Shown here: piece after piece, positions 57,601 through 64,000 of the stretch
Position numbering within the stretch: position 1 is the first letter of the stretch
Layout of the letters: the number at the start of each line of letters is the position of its first letter
Assembly (NCBI RefSeq): GCF_016545825.1
Contig: NC_052614.1
Location: 30,529,669-30,593,668 of the forward strand
Source: Eucalyptus grandis
Lineage: Eukaryota > Streptophyta > Magnoliopsida > Myrtales > Myrtaceae
Reading direction: 5' to 3'
Length of the DNA stretch: 64,000 nt
Translations under genes and position numbers: made by a program
The notes under the pieces: generated by a model
Seen by the model: the letters and a program-made list of their open reading frames with translations, nothing else
What the model was told of the DNA's origin: nothing
Databases searched by the model: none

Positions 57601-58264
57601 ACCACAGCATTTGGCCAAACCCCTTTAGAGCCCAAATGAGCATTCTAAATGCTGAACCAAACAGGGCCATTGTCTCACCCTGTCGTGGGCTCATCTATTT
57701 TCAAGTTCTTAGATGGAGCAACGTCACATACGCTTATGGGGTTCCGAGGGAGGTAGACTTCCAGTGTTCCTATTTCCCAGTTTTCGAGACTAACCTGACC
57801 CGTGAGCTTGTGGAGTCCATTGTTTGGGTCGATGAGGGTCTACCTCACCTAGTACCTTCATAAGCCTGATGGGAGTTGAGAGGGTCCCATAGGTGGTTTT
57901 GACGGGCCTCCTATCGGGATAGAGGAATGGGAGATAGGGCACCCTCTAGATATCGACACCATTGATGGTGCCGTGGAGGATTCAGAGCCAAGGACTGGAG
58001 AGCCTAGAGTTTAGAGTCTCCGTAACCTTTTTTTGATCTAGACTTCTGTATATAGGTCTTTTGGTAGACTTTTGTATATAAACTTAGTTTGTTTATAAAG
58101 GTGTCCAGTTTGTTGTGATTGTCCTGCTTTCCTATCCCATACTGTGTGATGTCAGGGGTTTTTCATGTGCAATAAAATGAATGGGTCAGCGATGCGTTCT
58201 GGGATGTCGCAAATTTAATCAACCACCGAGAGATGGGCACGCGCTCGAGGATCAAGGCATGACA

Positions 58265-58620
58265 CCGCAAATAGGGATGATCCACACAAAGTAGCAGATC
58301 TTATTAACGAAGGAACAAGGGAATGGAAAGAACTAACTTTCAAAAGATGTTTTGCAGAGGATGTCGTTAAAGAAATACAAGCTATTCCTATCAATCATAG
58401 CCCTGTGGCCGATGTTCTTTGAGTTCTAACAAGCTACAACAATTAGTGCTCCAAGTCTAACAAGCTAGATCCATCCAAGGCAACAACCTCATAGCAGCCT
58501 CCTTGAAAATTATGGACAAAAATATGGAATCTCTGAGTTCCCCCTAAATGCGAATCTTTCTATGCAGTATATGCCAAGACACCCTCCCCACACGAGAAAA
58601 ACTTTTAAAAGAGGTGTGTT
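58265..58620 (+). pseudogene. LINE remnant, 3' part
   Basis: Plus-strand translation reads VADLINEGTREWKELTFKRC, FAEDVVKEIQAIPINHSP and, after frame breaks, KIWNL-stop-VPPKCESFYAVYAKT, the zinc-binding RVT-linked C-terminal region typical of plant L1 elements. It continues logically from 49434, where the upstream part ended in the 'DKWL' stretch, so both halves belong to one LINE split by the LTR. Confidence 0.75.
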
Positions 58621-58638
58621 CCTTGACCTGCTTTGAGA

Positions 58639-59740
58639 TAAATGCTAATCTCAACTAAACTAAAGGGGAACCAAAATCAACGTACCAAAATTGCACAATC
58701 AAGGGTGTTCCTCTTTAAGAACAACTAAAACCTTAAGTAGAGTCCTAATGGCTTGGTTGACCTTGAGTAGTGCTCTAAATAGTACTCAAAAGAGAGAGAC
58801 TTATAGTGTGACTTCGTGAGAGAGTAGTAGAGACTCTTCATTGTGAAGTCGAGATTGCAAGATTGTAAATTCTCTTTTGATTCGTAGTAGAAACCAGCCA
58901 AAAGGCTTGATTTAAGTCAAGATTGCACGATTGTAAATTCAGTGTGGAAGAGTGGACATAGGCTTGATTTAAGTCGAACCACTATAAATTCTGTGTTCAT
59001 ATTCTCTTCCTTGAACTTCTTGATGTTGTTTGTAGTTTTATTTAACTGCTAATGTCTGAACTAGCTCAAATTCTGTTGTTCTTTAGACTCAAATTTAAAA
59101 GTAAAATATTTTTACTGTTCTTGCGAAAAATTGGCTTCGCACCTATTCACCCTCCACTAGGTGTTCATACTAGCATTTACACCTAAAAGATGGGCCTATG
59201 GCCCACGATTAGGCATGGATTCTCCCAAACCCATACCTCATGCGACGTTTGAGGATTCATAGGAATTTTGTAATAAAGAGTCTCCGCTGGGTTATTGGGG
59301 TCGGCTAGAAACTAAGGAAGGCATGGGAGTGTACCTTACTTCCTACGCAGCTAGAGAATCTAGGTTCGGGGACTTGATTGCACTAATTAATCAATTAATG
59401 CCATTTCGGTACCTAATATTGTTCATTTAAAAAAAAACAAGGACACTTATGTTAGGCAATCTAGATTGATTTATACATATCCACTAACATGTGAGGTGAT
59501 CATATGATTGTACAATCATTAACGCAACAATTAACAACCAAGGGAAACATTAAATACATTTCACAAGAGAGCAAAAATTTAACTCTAAGGAAAAGATAAA
59601 TGCTAATCTCAACTAGACTAAAAGGGAGCCAAAATCAATGTACCAAAATTGCACAATCAAGGGTGTTCCTCTTTAAGAACAACTAAAACCTTAAGTAAAG
59701 CCCTAATGGCTTGTTAACCTTGAGTAGGATTCTAAATTAA
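58639..59740. repeat. Direct repeats of about 130 bp flanking Copia-like debris
   Basis: 58639-58780 and 59600-59735 are near copies ('gataaatgctaatctcaact', 'ttgcacaatcaagggtgttc', 'aactaaaaccttaagta'). Between them lies a stretch (58800-59190) with features of a Copia LTR 3' end ('gcacctattcaccctccact' near 59140). It may be part of an LTR element or a tandem duplication. Confidence 0.55.
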
Positions 59741-61450
59741 AAGACTTCCATTTTTTAGGAGAAAATAACCAAAGAGATTAATTTTAACCTTTTTGAGGAT
59801 TTTTTTAGAATCTTTTGGATTTTTCGGAAAAATTGAATTTTCGAATTTTCCAAAACATTTTGTTTTTTTAATCTTTTTTATTTTTTGTTATCTTTCTATT
59901 TACTACTGAAATGTTTATACTTTTCTGAATTTTGGAATATTTTGAAAATGTTTTAATCTTCCTTTATTTTCTTATTTCTTATTAATTTTTTTTTTAAAAA
60001 ACTTGAATTTTCACTATTTTTCTGATTTTTTTATTTTTAATGTTCTTTGAAAGTTGCTGAATTTTTAGAAAATATTTTTGAATTTTTTTAGAAAATTTTT
60101 ATTTTTTGAATTTTTTTGAATTTTTTTGAATTTTGGGATATTTTAATATATTTTTAATAATTAATATTATAATATTCAGAAAAACAGGTTCAAACCGATA
60201 AACCAAATCCGGTTCATTGGCTTGATGCAAACTCGGATTAAAACTAATATGGACAAAACCAATTTCTTAAAACCCTTTTTTTGTTTCCTTTTTCTTTTTT
60301 ATACTAATATTAATATTTTAATCAATTTTTGTCTTTTCCCTATTTCGTCTTTTTTGCTACACCTCTTCTCTGTGGCTTCTCTTTCCTGAAGCCAACTTTT
60401 GTGTTTCACTTTTTCTGCAATTTCTTTCTTTTTTCTTTTTCTTTTCCCCTTGGGTCTTCTTCTCCCCGAGCTTTCTTCTTCGTGCATCTTTTTCCTCACC
60501 AACGACTTCCATGGTGCATCTTCTTCTTCACAATTGGCAATCCTTGGTCGCTGGTGGCTGTACAACCACTAGCCCTTTACTACTCGCTTCCATCCTAATT
60601 GGCGTTGACCACCGCTAGCCATAAACTCCGGCGATCGCTAGTCCACCTACTGGAACCAAGAAAAACCTTCGCCAACTCGACAAATTTTACAACATTCACA
60701 TAGAAACATCGCAAGTGATTAACAAAACAAGCACGATTCAGCGAGCACAGAGGCAAGAACACGTCAATCTCGAGTTTAAGCATGAACTGACTCTTGGTCC
60801 TTGCTGAGACATTTTATGAAACATATGGAGTGCATTGGCTAGAGGGATAATGCTGGCTTATTCAGGTCTCGAAGTCATGTCGAGAATAAAAACCAAGCAA
60901 CAAACGACATTCCCCGAAGTCAGAGTTGACTCACCCAAGACCCATACGTGCATAACCAAAGCAAACAAATCTCAGTCCTTGGGTCGATCAAGACAAAACA
61001 GAACACAAGGGGGATCGAGCTCGGCTAACCTCGTCTTTGGAACATAATAGATCACGGTCACTAGCCAAGACTAAACTTCCGGTTATCAAAAAATGATGGC
61101 TACGAATCGATCGTCGGGCAAGGAAATCGCGAGAATACTTCACTGGAATGGTCGTTCACTTCCTTGCTCCTCGTTATGCTCGTTGTTCCTTGTCTCCTTG
61201 CATTTGCGTGTTACTCAAAACGATGCTTGGAGCCCCTTTCCTCCTTGTCTCAACTCTCTCTTCTTCGGTTTCTCTTTTGGCCAAAACTTACTTCCCTTGC
61301 TCCTCTCTCGCTTTTCAGCATTGACGCGCATCGTCTTCTGCCAAGCCAAGTAGCTATCTTGTCTTTTAGCTCTTATCTATTAGTTTATTGTTTAGAACTC
61401 GATAGCTTTCTAACGTTAGAATTCAAAAGTTATGTAAACATCTAATTGAT
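59741..61450. other. AT-rich then mixed repetitive sequence
   Basis: 59780-60170 is a T/A low-complexity run of 'gaatttttttga'-type phrases. 60300-61370 is CT-rich and may be LTR-derived, with short open frames on both strands. No recognisable domain. Confidence 0.45.
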
Positions 61451-64000
61451 AAAACTAGTAAGAACACCTATAGGGGTTGAATATATATTCAAAAGAAATC
61501 TTAACATCCAATTTTGGAATAAAAGTAAGTAGCAAGTAAAGTCTAGCTAAGAAACATAATGTGCTTCAAGAAACACTAGACTTCTGGTAGATGTTCAAAA
61601 TTTGTTAAGCATTAGAACAGACTTTCACAATAACCTGTAATAATGCAACAAACTTGTCTAAAGGAGTTAAGAGAAGAGAAGATTGCACACGAAATTTATA
61701 GTGGTTTGACTTTAGTTTAAGCATGCGTCCACTCTAATATACTGACAGCCTTCTGGTTAGAATTCATTATAGTGTCAACAGAACAATTTATGAGTGCAAA
61801 CACTTAGTGGAAAATTCTCTAACTTGCTAAGTCTTTTTTTTTTTAATGTGATTTTCTCTCTCAAACATAATTTGTAAAATGCACAAAAGAAACACAAGTA
61901 GTTGAGAGAAGTTTTAGACTTTGGAATTTTAATTTTCACGTTTCACACTTGAAAGAGATTGAATAACCTTCTTAAATACTCTTCCATTCCACACTAGTCA
62001 TTGACATTTTTTGGAGGAATTTCTTCCAATCAATCTGTTGGACGGAATTGATTAAAGAGATCTTATAGCCGTTTGAAGGTAAAGATGGAAAATTCACTAA
62101 TTCTGGTCACCCATACAATCAGAATCTTGGTTTTCATCGGTAGATGCTTCCCAAAAAAAAAAAAAAAAAACTTATTTTCAAGTCATTTCATCAATTTGTA
62201 ATTGATTCCATCAATAAAAGGTAATTGAAATCCTTCGCCAGAAAACTAGACGTTGTAGAATAAATTCCTATTAAGTTCATTTTAAATCCATGTCACAAAA
62301 TCAATAAATCTAAATCTGATTTCTTCTCTGGATTTTGTCAGAGTAGGAAATACTTCTGGGAATGAATAGACTTTGGCAAAGGTTTTCAATATAATCTTAG
62401 AAGCAACTTTAAATGCATTTTGTTCTTCAAAATAAGAGTAAGAACCATAAGATTTTGTCAACTTCAAAACTTAGTAGGAGTTTTCTTTAACAATCTCCCC
62501 ATTTTTTATGGTGACAAAACTTTCATGTAGATTTAAGCATAATATCTATATTATCATGCAAAATAACACTTTAGCAGTAGAAGATAGAGAGTTTACAAAT
62601 AAGCAAACATTAGATAAGCATAATACTAATTGAAAGCAATCACAACTCAAAAGTCTGTGAAAGTCTGCCCAAGAAGCACACCAACAAAGCATACAAAGCA
62701 CGCCAAAACAATTTGCAAAGTTTTCCCCTTTTTGTCAACAGCAAAAAGAGAAAAAAAAAACTAGCACACAAAAAAATAAAGGAAGTTTTTGGAAAAGACG
62801 AAAATCCTCCAAATTCTGCACGGTCTGCTCAAGCTTTGTCAAGCACAAGTCAAAGACAGTCTCAACCTTAGTCACGTTCTGAATGGCTTGCTGCTTGATG
62901 GCCTGAACATTGTCATCAATAGACTTTACCTTGCCATTAAGAGATTTTGAGGTAGTACTGAGAGCAGCATGTAACTTTTGGATTTCAACCTCTATCTCAT
63001 ACTATTGTGCCTTGATCTCCAGAAGAAGCTCAACTATTCGAGGATAGTTTGAATCGGGTTTGATTTGAGCACTAGCTTCTACAAATTGAACTTGAGGGGT
63101 ATCCAAAATGGAAAGAAGAGTGGTCTGAACATTGGAGGCATGTTGCTCTCCCTGAACATTGTTTTGTTGGTCCTCAGCGCCAAGAGATTCCTAAGAAAAA
63201 TGAGATTCATAAATGTCCTCTGTGTTTGGTGGAGAACGACTGACATCATCATTTATGGATGGTTTTGCAATCAGGTCTTGAAGAAGAGTTCTCTCACCTA
63301 CTCTCCCTATTTTAGTGACTTTAGTTTGAGGAAGAATATCTCCACCTTTTGGAATACTTCCCTTTCCACTACCCTCAACATTGATTTATTGATCATTTCC
63401 CTCGTTCTTATCTCTAGCAGCATCTTCATCATGTTCCTTTGCGTCATCTCATTCCTTAACAAAATGTTCCTATTCCTTATTCTAATTGTCATTTTCCTCT
63501 GCTTCATTTGAGTCATCCTCCTTACCTTCGTTTTATCCAGTGTCTTCTCCTTCACTTTCATCTTCTAGATCTTTCTTGCTTTCTTCTACCTCTTCTTCAG
63601 AATCAGTTATTCCTACAACAGGGTCTCTCATGGCAATGTTTGCCACAATATCAGAAATAGTCCCGTCTTCATCATCTTCCTCGTGCTCATCTCATAACAG
63701 GAGGACTGGTCTTTTTCTGTTGGGAGTACGCGAGACAACACTTTTTTCTTTCCTTTTTTTCTTAGCTATAGATGCTGTTTTAGCCAAACTAGCGGATTCC
63801 TTTTTCATAAGCTTCAAAACACTAGAGAGATCCTTTAATCTCATCTTGGAAATCATTTTAAGTCCAATTTGCATATGAAGGATGGTTCTAGAGCAAAAGT
63901 TAAGAAGGAGGTTGAATTTGAGAGTGTTGAAAGAGCCTTGTTACCAAGGCTACGTAAGGAAGCTAACCTTTCTCCTTCATTATTATTTTGTACATATGTA
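61451..64000 (-). mobile_element. Copia (SIRE-like) retrotransposon debris, minus orientation
   Basis: Near 62490 the minus strand reads 'accataaaaaatggggag', the purine tract that in SIRE-type Copia elements precedes the 3' LTR. LTR-like sequence lies on the left (61451-62480). To the right (62800-63900) the minus strand encodes an acidic, Glu/Asp/Lys-rich coiled-coil-like sequence interrupted by stops. The element runs off the window. The class is an inference from these local features, and no reverse transcriptase is inside the window. Confidence 0.45.

Larger units (their letters stand above)
52126..57668 (-). mobile_element. PIF/Harbinger transposon, nearly complete
   Basis: A 5,543-base element with terminal inverted repeats ggccttgtttggttcagc (left) and, reversed, ggccctgtttggttcagc (right), flanked by ATT on both sides (52123-52125, 57669-57671). 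Subterminal repeats ('ctaaaggggttt', 'aaaggcctttag') occur near both ends. It encodes both Harbinger proteins on the minus strand: a DDE transposase (52659-53936) and a Myb/SANT-like protein (54267-55186). 55200-57600 is non-coding except for promoter-like sequence. The transposase has a lost splice donor and a stop, so the element cannot move by itself, but its termini look usable. Confidence 0.88.
49435..58264 (+). mobile_element. Solo LTR (about 3.3 kb), itself interrupted
   Basis: It starts TGTGACATCTTG and ends CAAGGCATGACA, so the termini are inverted in LTR fashion (TG...CA). It interrupts the LINE, and flanking 5-mers are TTGCA (49430-49434) and CCGCA (58265-58269), consistent with a target duplication altered by C-to-T changes. 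A polyadenylation-like 'gcaataaaatg' lies near 58168. Without the Harbinger insert it is 3,284 bases. No gag-pol and no second LTR are seen, so it is a solo LTR, by length likely a Gypsy chromovirus type. The 50000-50930 part contains open frames with no family. Confidence 0.7.

Noticed and set aside
1..64000. Bacterial operons, CRISPR arrays, phage or toxin systems
   Set aside because: None seen. Introns, SINEs and plant transposons show that this is nuclear plant DNA.

Overview
This is plant nuclear DNA, most likely from a woody eudicot. The evidence is GT-AG introns, AT-rich intergenic sequence, (CT)n/(GA)n tracts, SINEs and a plant set of transposons. I cannot name the species from sequence alone. 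There is no bacterial or organellar gene organisation, CRISPR array or rRNA.

Three genes look intact. (1) An ankyrin-repeat/PGG membrane protein of the BDA1/ACD6 type, minus strand, 19121-21502, two exons, 432 aa. (2) The ribosome-biogenesis factor NIP7, plus strand, 31691-33306, two exons, 187 aa. (3) An EamA/SLC35F5-like transporter, minus strand, 36645-40937, eight exons, 394 aa. They are unrelated housekeeping or defence genes and form no pathway.

The left half is built from duplications. Positions 1-8023 are matched by about 21605-31676, in the same orientation and about 21.6 kb apart. Each copy carries a decayed RWP-RK gene, a decayed unrecognised gene, a tRNA-derived SINE and several copies of a 0.4-0.5 kb repeat. 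A third, more diverged copy of the unrecognised gene lies at about 14567-16521. The right block runs into NIP7, ending about 15-20 bp before its start codon. The left block runs into an exon of an IscA-type iron-sulfur assembly gene (8024-11119, minus) and truncates it.

The right half is mostly transposons. There is a hAT-type element carrying an intronless plant gene fragment (42719-43768), a Harbinger-type element with a GC-rich core (46934-47939), and a three-layer nest. In that nest a LINE is split by a 3.3 kb solo LTR (49435-58264), and the LTR is itself split by a nearly complete PIF/Harbinger transposon (52126-57668) with transposase and Myb/SANT genes. Copia-like debris fills the last 5 kb. 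I saw no clear new biological system. The most informative items are the duplication breakpoints, the lesions shared between paralogous pseudogenes, and the datable transposon nest.
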